NCBI GenBank assembly: GCA_004352715.1 | Contig: SCFE01000001.1 | Coordinates: forward strand, 3,602,947 to 3,666,946 | Reading direction: 5' to 3' | DNA from: Hofstenia miamia | Taxonomy: Eukaryota; Xenacoelomorpha; Acoela | DNA: 64,000 nucleotides | Shown here: positions 11,939 to 23,874 of the stretch, piece after piece | Numbering within the stretch: the stretch's first letter is position 1 | Layout of the letters: the number at the start of each line of letters is the position of its first letter | Translations under genes and position numbers: made by a program | The notes under the pieces: model-generated | What the model saw: the letters and a program-made list of their open reading frames with translations, nothing else | Databases searched by the model: none | What the model was told of the DNA's origin: nothing

Positions 11939-12885
11939 ACGAACTTGTCTTTTGGACGTCCTTAAGTCAACATTTATAGCCGTCCAAATGACGTCAATAT
12001 CTGTCCTCATAATGGACTCAAAAACGACATCATTTACGAATAAATAAAGTATTATTCATAATTTTGCAAAACCCTTTCAAATGAAGTAAGGTAACTTAAT
12101 CTGATAACTTTTACAACCTATGTTTGTTATTACTGAACTTCTTAATATTTAAACACAATCAAACATCTAATAGTTTCACTAACAAATTATGCCACTAATA
12201 TCATTTGTAAAGAAGGATTTAATAGCTTTACTTTTGACACATCTAATTTCACTCATGGAAACGTTAAAAATTTTTTATTCCTTGCTATTTTTCTTAAAAA
12301 TATTAACGTTTCTAAAAAAAGTTTAATCATTTTTTATAATATCACATAATATTGAATAGAAAATTTATGATTGAATGAATTATTCCATTTTTTAATATGA
12401 ATTAATTTTAAACATAAATATTTAACACAGGTTGGAATGATTTATGCAAATATATATTTTGACTTCAACAATACCTTAAAATGTAAATATTAATAAAAAA
12501 TGAATCGACGCATACTAGTGAAATTAATGAAAAAGCAAATATATAAAAAATTTTGCACCTTTACAAAAGTGAAATTTAAGTATCAAAATTTCTATTATAA
12601 AAGACTTCTTTATATAATGATGATAATGATTGTGTTTGTGAGCAAAATGATTAGGAAGTGTGATTGTGAGTAAATTTCAAAAGCATGGTTACAAAAATCA
12701 CATGTTGTGAAAGATATCACAATTGAATAACTTCATACAAAAAGTTTTTGGCAAATCATGAATAACATTTTATTTATTAGCAAATCACGTCGTTTTTGTG
12801 TCCATTATGAGGACAGATACTGACGTCTTTTGGACGGCTATAAATGTTAACATGAGGAAGTCTAAAAGACTTCGTGTTACTAGGG
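11939..12885. mobile_element. 947-bp non-autonomous DNA element with ~135-bp terminal inverted repeats
   Basis: The first bases, ccctagtaacacgaa, are repeated inverted at the right end (ttcgtgttactaggg, 12871-12885). The similarity continues inward for about 135 bp per arm, to about 12073 and from about 12750. The core 'acatttatagccgtccaaa..gacgtca.tatctgtcctcataatggac' differs only at a few positions between arms. The ~680-bp interior is very AT-rich and has no coding signal. No clear target-site duplication was found, so the superfamily is uncertain. Confidence 0.8.
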
Positions 12886-13651
12886 AATATACCAGAACGC
12901 TTAAAGTGATACCAAAATTGTCCAAATAGCTTAAATTTTGAAGAAGTTGTCGACAATTTGAGCCTCAAAAAATTACACACCGGGAAAAATTTTTAGGTGA
13001 GGTGTCCCCAAATTTGAAATGGTGTTGAGGGCTCACAGTCTGAGAACTAGTAATCTAAGCGAAAAGTTTCGTTCAAAGCAAAGCCGTTTTCTATGATTTG
13101 TTCCTACGTCTAATATTTTGTGGTTGCGTCTTACTAGAAACTATTAACTTTATAAAGAAAGAAAATATCAGCAAATGATTCAACTGGTCGATCCAAGCAA
13201 AGTTTAACACCCTGAAATTTTTAATTAATGGTTAACTGCAAGAGTTAAGCCTCTTTACGCAATTCAGTTACATCAAATATGCTGAATTCATCAAAATTTT
13301 CAAACATATTGAAATGCCTCGAACAAACAAGAAGTCTCCTCACCTAAGTGCAGGCTTGTCTAGTGCAGTGGGGATCCTCTTCAACCTTATGAGAGATGAA
13401 ATTTCGTCTCATGAGTTTAACTTGCCAAATGTAAAGAAAACGACGCCGTATCTAGTGACATGCACTTCAAAACTCAGAGCTTAATTATTGCTATTATTAC
13501 AGATTCTCAGAAATATTTCCTTTGCATCAAATGGCGTTGCTAAAAGTTAAACAACTTGTCAATATTTTGAATGACTTTTTTCTTTCAATTGTTTTATTAT
13601 ATTAGAAATATATAATTTCTCTAATTTGCTTATATATATATATATAAAATT

Positions 13652-14042
13652 TTGAAATTCCATAAATGTGGAGAAATAGAAGAAAGCAAAAATAGCGAGG
13701 ATAAATATGTATACAACCACGCGATTTTTGTCGTGGGGATAGTCACGGAAATTTCCATGGGGTGGAGTCTTGATCCAATTTTGCATCATGGACAAGCCTG
13801 CTTAAAGGACTTAAAGGACAATCTTCTTGCCAATAAATATGAATATGTTGGTCAAAGCAATTCTATGTTTGTCGAAACAGTTTTTCAGGTTTGACTTTAC
13901 TTTGTTTTGAATTTCTGCCTTTTGTAGCTAAATTCACCTTTTACTGCGTTTATCGTGTATATATTTGTGGTTTTATCTACAGATTGCAGGTATATGAATG
14001 TTGTTTGTAAAATAAAGTAAAAATTAATAAATTAAAATATAT

Positions 14043-14077
<35 letters not shown>

Positions 14078-14272
14078 GTATGCATTCCTCAATTATCTCT
14101 AATATGTACATATATTTTGCAAGCATTATCTTTTCAGAATAGTGAAAAACCCTTTGTTGAATTTTATCGTCAGTTTTTTAAATTGAAAAATTCGTACCTT
14201 CATCGGAACCATTTAATCCTATCAGTGATAAGTTTTGCTCAGAAATTAAAAGTTCCTACTGCAAAAATTTAA
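13652..14272 (+). CDS. possible two-exon gene or gene end, unknown function
   Basis: A frame that is more GC-rich than its surroundings runs from about 13652 to a CAG|gt donor at 13888. A second frame follows a good acceptor (ttatcttttcag, 14137), starts at 14138 in the matching phase and ends at TAA 14270-14272. The joined product is 123 residues from 13652. It includes ISMGWSLDPILHHGQACLK, NKYEYVGQSNSMFVETVFQ and, from the second exon, EFYRQFFKLKNSYLHRNH. No initiator ATG is present at the start (the frame is open upstream through a TA tract), so 5' exons may be missing. I do not recognise the family. A vague likeness to the GWS..NYEY..F..V stretch of the upstream CAP protein is not enough to assign it. 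It could also be an old gene fragment or chance. Confidence 0.35.
14045..14074. repeat. (TA)n microsatellite
   Basis: About 30 bp of TA repeats, inside the intron of the possible two-exon gene. Confidence 0.9.
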
Positions 14273-15000
14273 AGACAGGAAAACTGAGAAGGCTAAATAT
14301 GCAGATTTGTGATTTAGCCTTAGCATTTAAGCAAATATAAATAGTGAGCACCAGTTCTATAAGTTGCAGGAACAGCATTGGAGCAACATTTAGGTTCAAT
14401 TCCAACAATTTCTTATAAATCATGTCTATGTTTTCCAAGAAATATGAATGTCCATATTTCAGCAAATCTTTGATTTTTTTAAGTTTTAAAATTCATAAAA
14501 ATCAAGATATTTATTCATCGTGAAATTCAAAGAAACTGGCTAAGTTCGCCTTTGCATATGAAATCTAGAGTCAGTTCTTTATCAATAGTACATCGGGATA
14601 TTAACGAATTTTTCGTTTCAAAAGTTGACAACAGCGAATCGAATGAGTGCAAATATTCACTAAGTGAATCTGCTTCAAGAAAATTTATTAATGCAGCTAT
14701 TTTAAAATAAACGCCATTTATTAAACAAATTACTTCAACAATTCCTGCTACATTTAAGTTGATAGAGTTGATTATTTCTGAAAAATTTAAATTTCAAAAC
14801 TATTAGATTTCTCATATTTCAATCTATTTCTAAAAAATATATACTTTTTTTACAAAAAACTATTCCAAATGCATGTGTACAAAATTTAAAACTACACAAA
14901 CGCTTAGCTTTTTAGGCAGTATGGCCCCTGTGAGGTATAAAAATATACATATACAAAATTTAAATAAATCAGTGCAAATAAGTAGCTGATTCCAATAAAA

Positions 15001-16169
15001 TTAACTTCCATTGACGTCATTTATTTTCACTACACTTTCTTCATCATCTTCTGTCGTCACGTGGTTCATGGCCTAATTCAATATATTTTTACAATTTCTA
15101 ACCAATGACAAAAATATTTGTCTACATTAGGTTAACAATTTTTGAATGTGTATGGGAAATACTATATTTGAACTCTAAAACTATTTGAAATACATCATGT
15201 AACAGCCTAGCTTAAATATCTATTTCTTATTTTTAAGCTCGTTAAAGAACTTCTGAAAAATAAGGGCAACGAAATAAATTTATAATTGTTTTAATAATGC
15301 AGATGTAATGATTTCAATCTCATTCCAAAGACGTCTCTAAATCAAATATTTGTATTATACTAGATTGAAATAACAAAGACTATATGTTTAAGATACTTCA
15401 ATGTTTACATTTAATATAAATCATAGTTAGGTGTTAAATTTGGATATATGTCGATCACGAGTTCATATTAACAATTGATTGAGATCAATTTAGTTTCGAC
15501 TTATGATGGTCTCCTGGTGAGGGCCAATCGATAGAGATCGACAACCTTATCAATAAAAATATATTATTTGGATATACACCATAAATGAGAGCAATTGAAT
15601 GGACAATAAGCAAAAATGAAATGAAATCAGAAATTTCAATGACATGACGAATAAACTGCTGAAATTACTTGCTATTTACCTTGACAATTGTGGAATATTT
15701 TGGAATAAGATGCTAAAAGATTTTGTTATGTGAAATCCCTTCAAACAATATTTATACACATACATAGCCATGCTATGGTAACAAATGAATTGTCAAATAA
15801 AAAAATCACCAATATGTTTCTACTATAAATTAGAATTGATTACGTAATCAGCATAATGACATCATCAACTATTTATTTGTCCCATTTTGTAGAGGAAGGA
15901 TTGTCTTAGTAACGTTCAAGGTTAGTAGGAAAATGTTTAGTGGAAAAGTTTTTATTAGGGGAGGGAGCGGTAGGGTGAATCAATACCCAATCTGAGTTCA
16001 ACAGACAAGAATATCATGTGACAAATAGGGTTAAGTGCAATAAATCTGTTATCATTTATTAATGTTTGTTTCATATCTAGTGCAAAGCATAGCAAAATTT
16101 GTTCACAAAATTTTGATAAAATAAATCAAATAGTTGTAACATCAATCAATTGTGACAGCTAATTTTAAA

Positions 16170-16201
<32 letters not shown>

Positions 16202-19200
16202 GTATTATATATAATCTTAATACATATGCATAGATTAACTGTCTAAAATTTCATTATTCATAAACATACTTCAGTTAGAGAAGTCTCTGCAGCTAAGTGA
16301 TTAGATTTTAGTGATCCATAGTTACAATAGAGATTACACTCAATTGGTTCTTCTCCCTAAATAATTATATACATTTGAAAAAATATATTGGAAAATGTAG
16401 CATCATATACGAATAAATAATAAGAACACAATTTCTTTGTTCATATGAAGAACAAAAACTTGAAATCTACACATTTTTAAATATTTTAAATAAATAGGAA
16501 GTAGCTAAAGATTCTTAAATTAGAATACTTTATTTAAATTTAACATTATATAAACAGATGATTTGTCGTATTTGACTGATTTATTACAAATTTGTTTCTA
16601 TTTTTTCTAAAATGGTTAAATTAATTCCTTAGTAAAGAAATTATAAAAAGGTTGAAATAGAATTAATCATTCATCACTGTACGTTTATGATATATTTATT
16701 TCACACAAATTGAAAAAATACATTTATTAGCTTTCGATATGAATAGCAATTATAAAAACCTGAGAATGTTTTGAGTGTAAAAACCCTGAAATACTTACGT
16801 CTTGGATGCGTTGAATATCATGTGCTGAAAATGGCGGAATGGATTTTTCGTAAAAAGAGTCAAACAACGCAAAATTACAAACATAGTGACCTTTTTCTTT
16901 GGTAACCATATTCCTAAAATGAAATTTGAATAATTTCAATTTAGCAACAATATTCTATGTTATCCCTCTCTTTCTTGCAACATAACGTTACTGTTTTCGG
17001 ACACTAAATCTAGTTAAGAATATATAGCCTGTGCAATGTGGAAGTTATTATTTAGGAGCAAAAAAATGCTAACCTAATGTTTTAAATTTAATAACAAATA
17101 AAAATATCCTCCTAATTAGAATTATTATTATATAATATAGCTATATTATGTTAAACTAACTGAAAAAGGAAGATGTAAAATTGAATTGCTAAGCGAGTAA
17201 CCGTTACCCAAAATAAATTTCTAGTTGTAAACTTCAATTTTGAAATGAACAAAAGAAATTAACCATCTGTACTTTACCGAACAATTGATTTTCTTTAGAA
17301 ATTGTATTATTAAGGTAAATATTTTTAGAAAAAAATTAAAAGAATTGTTCTAGAAGTGGATGAAAATTGTAGAAGCGAATAAATGGGGTCCGATCCATAG
17401 TTACGAATAAATAATAAGAACACAATTTCTTTGTTCATATGTTATTTGTAAATAACAGAATAGCAGTCCGAAAACGGCACCAGAGGCTCATAATCAATCA
17501 CAGAATGACCTTAGAAGGAACGGCTAAAGAACTACAATTTATCGAAAACATATTTTATAATATACAAGTTACATGTTACATTTTTGCAAAAAATAATCAC
17601 TTTATTTCTACATTTGATGAGCAACAGTGAATTTGTGTGAAAATTTAAAAAAATGTAAACAAATAACAAATAAAGATCTATAATGTAAAAAATTCTTTGG
17701 CTATCCTGAAAAGCACTTATTGAAATAAAAGCGTTTTGTTTATTGCATTGAACAAAGGCATTAAACCACTTCTACACGTAATCCATGATTCTATTTATAG
17801 AAATTTTAATTGTAATTTTGTTTCACTATTCTGTTATTGTTACTAGGTCAATTTTAAATCAAACAGCACTACAAGAATGCAGGTATTCTCAAAGTGGCCA
17901 GAGGAATAGGAAGCGACAGTCACCTTGTGAACATTTTTTTTTTGACCTAGATTACTCTTATCCAGCTTGATGATTTTCAACAATGTCATTTTAGTAAAAC
18001 TGTTTATTTTTAATGATATATTTCCCAACCCACAAGCCCTTAGATTAAAAACTGTTAAGAACCCTTACAACTCCAAAAATTTATCAGCCCCTCTCAAACA
18101 GTTATGAACAAAAATTAATGGAATTATTTCTCAAAAACGACTCCAATGACCTATGAGTTAATGCATAACCCAACTTCTTTATGATAGCTACAATTGTCTA
18201 AATGCATTTAATTTCATATAATCACACAACCTAAACAACAAGGATTCGTGGGTCATTGATGATTGATTATTGTTCCAATTATTGGAAATTGGCCACTTGG
18301 CGATTAATGGCGCAACCAACAATGAGCCAATAATAAAGTTTTTTTTAGCAAATTCAAATGACTTCAAAAAAATATTACCAAATATTTTCAAATATATTAA
18401 CATTATAAACAATGAATATAAATTAGGGTGTAAAAAATACCACAATAGTGATTGCAGTTAGTTTACATATTTGTTCTATATTTTATGAAATGTTAACCAA
18501 TAAAATATTTGAGCATTGTATTTTATATCACAAGAATCATTTGAGAAAAATAGCTTAAAAAGTCTTCATAATTGGCTCATTGTTGGAATTATCACTGGGC
18601 CATTAATAGCCCAGTGGCCCAATCGCCAATAATGGCCAACAACGGAAACAATAATAGGTCATCAATCGTCCATGAAATTTTGTTGCTTGGGAAGCACTTT
18701 TCATTTAATGTAAGTCGACTTAGGCTATGCTCATATGAGATTATAGAATATTCGTCAGGTGAGTGAAATTCTCTGAAAATTTAAAGTATGCTCTTGCACA
18801 AACCATAGATTTCTAAATAGTAACCATGTGGATCTAAGCACAAACCTACAAACAAACTTCTGTAATGGAAATACATCAACTACTTTTGAGAGATACTTAT
18901 AAAATTCAGTAATTTGTTATTGCCAATATTCAAATGTGATACAATATTCTTAGAAAGTTCATCTACCCAAATAAATTAAACAGAAATAGTTTGAATACAT
19001 ATAGTCTCTATGCTTTGCATACAAGCTAAGCTTGACACAATTAGATAGCTTTTAAAAAACGTAGATATCCATGCCCTGATTTCACTTGCATGGAAACTAT
19101 GAATTTTGAAACAGACTAAGCAAGTATCAATTTACCTGAAATGACAGCCCCATAATATTTCGTCTGGAGTATAGGACGATCTCATTTGTGTTGTCATTCC

Positions 19201-19473
19201 TGTTTGCTCAACAGAACCTTCAAGTACAATCACCAATTCCAAATCAGCTCGCTGGAGGGATATGGCTGAGATGTCATACAGTGGAGATCGCTCATCTATC
19301 TTGTGTTCTACAATTATTGGTGCTGTGATCATGACGCGATCATCTCCTAAATATACATTATGATGCAGGAATAAATTCACAAGTAAGAATGCATAGATGC
19401 CATTAAGTAGAAGGCTTAACAGTGGATCTCTAAGTCATGGCCGAAGTTTCATCCAATAATGCGTAATAACACT

Positions 19474-19509
<36 letters not shown>

Positions 19510-20045
19510 TATATATATATATGAATTTGTTCATTAAATATATTCTTTGCAAACAATATTTTTTGCTTATATACTTTTCTATACAAATATATAATGGCAG
19601 TTCGTATCTGTCAGCAAGGTTCGTAAGGTCAATGGGTCATGATTGCATGTATTTAGAAACAGGGAACTTCTAAACATATTTAATGAAGATGAATAATTGT
19701 TAATCAATGATTTCATTTCAGTTAATAAGTGTCATCATACCTTTAAATTCGCCTAAATTATAAATTGAACTGAGATTTATAAGGCAGACAGGAAATAAAA
19801 GTATTTTGGATTTTGCGACCACACATAAGTTCCTGCAAGGTGCAAACGTTTTATGTGTTTCTTTGGTTAATCAATCAAAATTAATTGGCTTCTGTCAAGA
19901 AGCTGTAAACTTAAAGTTGACTCAACAACTTGTAAATCAAACTACGTATCAATATTCTTTACAAGTCTACCGTATCCTCGAATTTCGATAAAATTTGACA
20001 GCATTCTCTACAAAGTAGGGATATTTTTAATAATAATGGATGACC

Positions 20046-20083
<38 letters not shown>

Positions 20084-20293
20084 TATGCCGATTTAAGAGT
20101 TCGTAGCGCATATAAAGACAAATCTCTTTGATAATTATAAAAGTTCATTTGATACGAATTGTCTACTATGTTGCAAAATTACACAAACCAGTGAAAATAA
20201 TTTCCCTTTAAAAGAAAATATACTTCCATGGCTTTTTTGTCACATGGGTAAAGAATTTTACTCAAGTTTTTGTAAAAAGATATATATATATAT

Positions 20294-20333
<40 letters not shown>

Positions 20334-23300
20334 TTTGCTTCCAACAAATATGACCTTCACCTTGGAATTAACAATGTTTATTAACAAAAATATTTTATGG
20401 TCTTCAAAACATTTCGGGCTTAGGAACTAATACTGTCCAGTTTAGTATACTGAAAATTGTGGAGCCAAAAATACCTGAAATATTGATAATATTTACTAAA
20501 GATTACTTTCAAGTTTCCATACATTGTTAATATTTTCAGTTATAAGCAGAAACTTATCCCTTTAAATACAAATGTAATTATGCTGTTAGAAATGCCTTGG
20601 AAACAATACCCAAACGTTTGCAGAAGAAACACTTCAGATTACGCGTAAAAATGGTCTTCCCAATATATCACTGCACTTAAAATTAAAAAATATGTTTTTT
20701 CTCTTCATGAGAAAATTATTTTTTAAAAAGTTATTATGAATTTGGCATGTTAGCAACGCAAATATCACAATACCAGTCCAATTTCAATTATTTTGGCGGA
20801 CAGAAGAAACATAAGTGTGGGCTTAGTCAATGCCGTGCAACACCCATATTTACGAAATGCAAACGTTTATTCTTCTAACTGTTGATTCCTTGCATTCTTT
20901 CTAATCAAACTACCTGAAAAAAACTACCAGAAAAATGGATTTTTCTTCAAGCTAAATTGAACAAAGTAATCACAACTATGATATTAATTAATTCAAGCAA
21001 TTAGAAATGCATTTAGAAATTCTAACAAAATTGGTTTGCAAAGTATAACATCAAAATCATGAATGTATTTCTAGCAGTAATTAGGTTCAATACTGGATAC
21101 TAGTCATGCCATTATCAAGTTTGAGTAGTTTTGCACTTGATTACGGCACACTTCGATTATGTCAATTTTACACGGATGTGATTATTTTGTAAAAACATTA
21201 AATCAATTTAAATTTTTTTCTTTATATATAATTTACATCTATTCATGCATATCTTTCAGCGTTTAAAATGGATACTGAACGCTCTGTTGATGCGGTCTGC
21301 AGAACTCTAAACTTGTTCATGACATCAAATAGTCTACGATGTTAAAAACTTTGCGAAGCGATCCATAAAGTACAACATAATGATAACACTGTTTTCCACA
21401 GGTATCCAAATTCATTAGCACTCCTTGCAGGTCTGTTGCTAAGGCGCGGAATTTAGGATAACAAGTACATCCTCTTTGTGATAAATTGTTAAAATGATGA
21501 TTCCAATTACTTTTAGTGATAATGTGATTAAGTATTGAAATAGATGTGAAAATCACCTACAAATAAGCGTCAATTTTGAAGAATTTGATATGCAAACAAA
21601 CATTGTTGTAATTAGGGTTTTCAAATCGATATCGAGTTACTCGGCCCCAGTTTGAGTTTTTGCTTTTGGAGTCTGAGTTCGAGTATTTTTTTGAAGAAAA
21701 TTCCGAGTTCAAGCGAGTTTTTTCTAATTACGAGTTTTCTAGAGAAAATGAAATATATTTTACAATAATTTCGAGTTTTGTGAGCTGAAAAATAACTATT
21801 TGCGATTGATAAAAAACTTAAATTTCAAAATATTTTATTTTTGCAGTATTTTCGACTGGATTTTTGATCGAGTTCGAATTTTGATGATTTCACTTCCGAG
21901 TTTTTCGGATCGAATTTTGCGCGCTCATTCGAGTTCGAGTTTTCAACATTGCCAGTACTCGAAAACCCTAGTTGCAATTTAACAGTTCCAATTGAATTTC
22001 TGTGTTGTTAAAAAATAGGCAGACATTTTGAATAATGTATGTGGTTGATAAAATTTTGGAAAACTTACCTGTGTCATAACCGACGTTAACATCTGAGAAA
22101 GTTAGAGGTATAAATTCTTCTTCCTGTGTGACACGTTGCTTGACTATGTACATTCGCACATGTGCTTCAACAAGAAATGAATTCATTCTGATATCGCCAA
22201 CACGAACCATTAAGGTGAGTTGGCCATCTCTCCTTCCTATACACGCCCTTTTGGAAAACACAATGGTTTCTGCTCGCTTTTTAGCTCGAGATGCTTTTGC
22301 GAGAACCATTCCTAAAAGTAAAGACCTTCAAATTTCAAATGTATTTTAGTAGTATACTTAAATCAGAAAAGTAGGCAGTTACTTACTAAACAAAATGTAA
22401 ATCCAGAACAAACATTTTACAGAGTGTAATGCTGATCGCTAAATTAGCTTTAAATAGAAACTGCATTGAATATGCTTATGAAAACTATATTTTAAGGAAA
22501 TAAACTGAAAATAAAATTCGATGTTGCACCAGAAACTCATATTTTTGAATTGAAGCTAAAGTACAACAATCAGTTATTAAACAGTATTAAACACAATTCT
22601 TAACAAAAAATTTCAACAGTAATTACCTCCGACAATTGGTTGTTTTTGGTATAGCGGTAAGATTAAAGCCACAATTTGTTGAAAAAATGAGAAGCGTGGC
22701 AGAGGTTTTGCGCTCATCAAGTTTTTTCTAGTATTTTAATAAATTTCTTGTAATTTGCTCAACTAGTTATTTCCAGGAATAATCAATTATTTAGATATGA
22801 GAGGAACTGCTTAATTGATGTAATAGAAAATTTCGAAGTGCTCGCTAGACTATATTTCTAATGAAATTTAATAAAGTTAATTTGCAAGCTTCTATTTTAA
22901 AATGTTTCATGAAATATTCATAAGCCCATTATGCACCAAATTATGAAATGCTTTTGAAATGTCACTCAAAACTTTTTTAAAAAAATGAACTCAAATGAAA
23001 ATATTTTTTTGAAAAATTAAAAATATTGGGAATGCATAATAACCTATGAGCAGTGATTCGAAGAATGCAGCAAGTATGCTTTGGCAAATGAGTAGGATAA
23101 CTCCTTCTGAGCAAGTTTCTGATATGCTACGATATCCATAACCTATGGTAGTTTGGGTTTCCAGGGAAAAAAGAAAAGCACCAGTGTACGATTTTGTATT
23201 CATAATACAAGGGGTCCAGTTTTTATCATCTAAGTGGTCCATGTCTCCATGAAAATAGGCTAATATCCACCAGAACAGACCGAAGATGCTCCATGTAGAA

Positions 23301-23825
23301 ATAAAGGCTAAAATACAATAATAAATGTGCTTAGTCATCTAGCGTTCTTAATGAGCTACAGGGCTAGTTCAACATTTAATAATTAATTCTCGATATATTT
23401 TGCAAGTACTAGTCTAAACAAAAATATTTTTTATTAATATACTTTCAGTATGAAAGCTATATCCAACTTCAAATGAAACTTAATTAAAAATAAATTGTCA
23501 TTCAACATATAATGCATGTAATTTTAATAGAAGGTAATTGGCAATAAATGACTTACTATCAAATAATTTACATATCCACTGGGATAAAATTATCCAAAAC
23601 AGATATAAGTTACCTCAATTAAATTAAAAGTCTGTTACAAGGGGGCATTCAATAAATGAAATTTCAATATTTGTCTGAATTAAGACATTCATGTACATTT
23701 AATGAAAATATCTATTTTTTTACAATTGTGATACTATTTTTTCTTACTGCAAAAGTACAATAATTGTGGCTCATTTAGTAAGACTAAGGAAGTAGCAAAC
23801 CTTTGAAAAGTTACTCTTAACTTAT

Positions 23826-23874
<49 letters not shown>

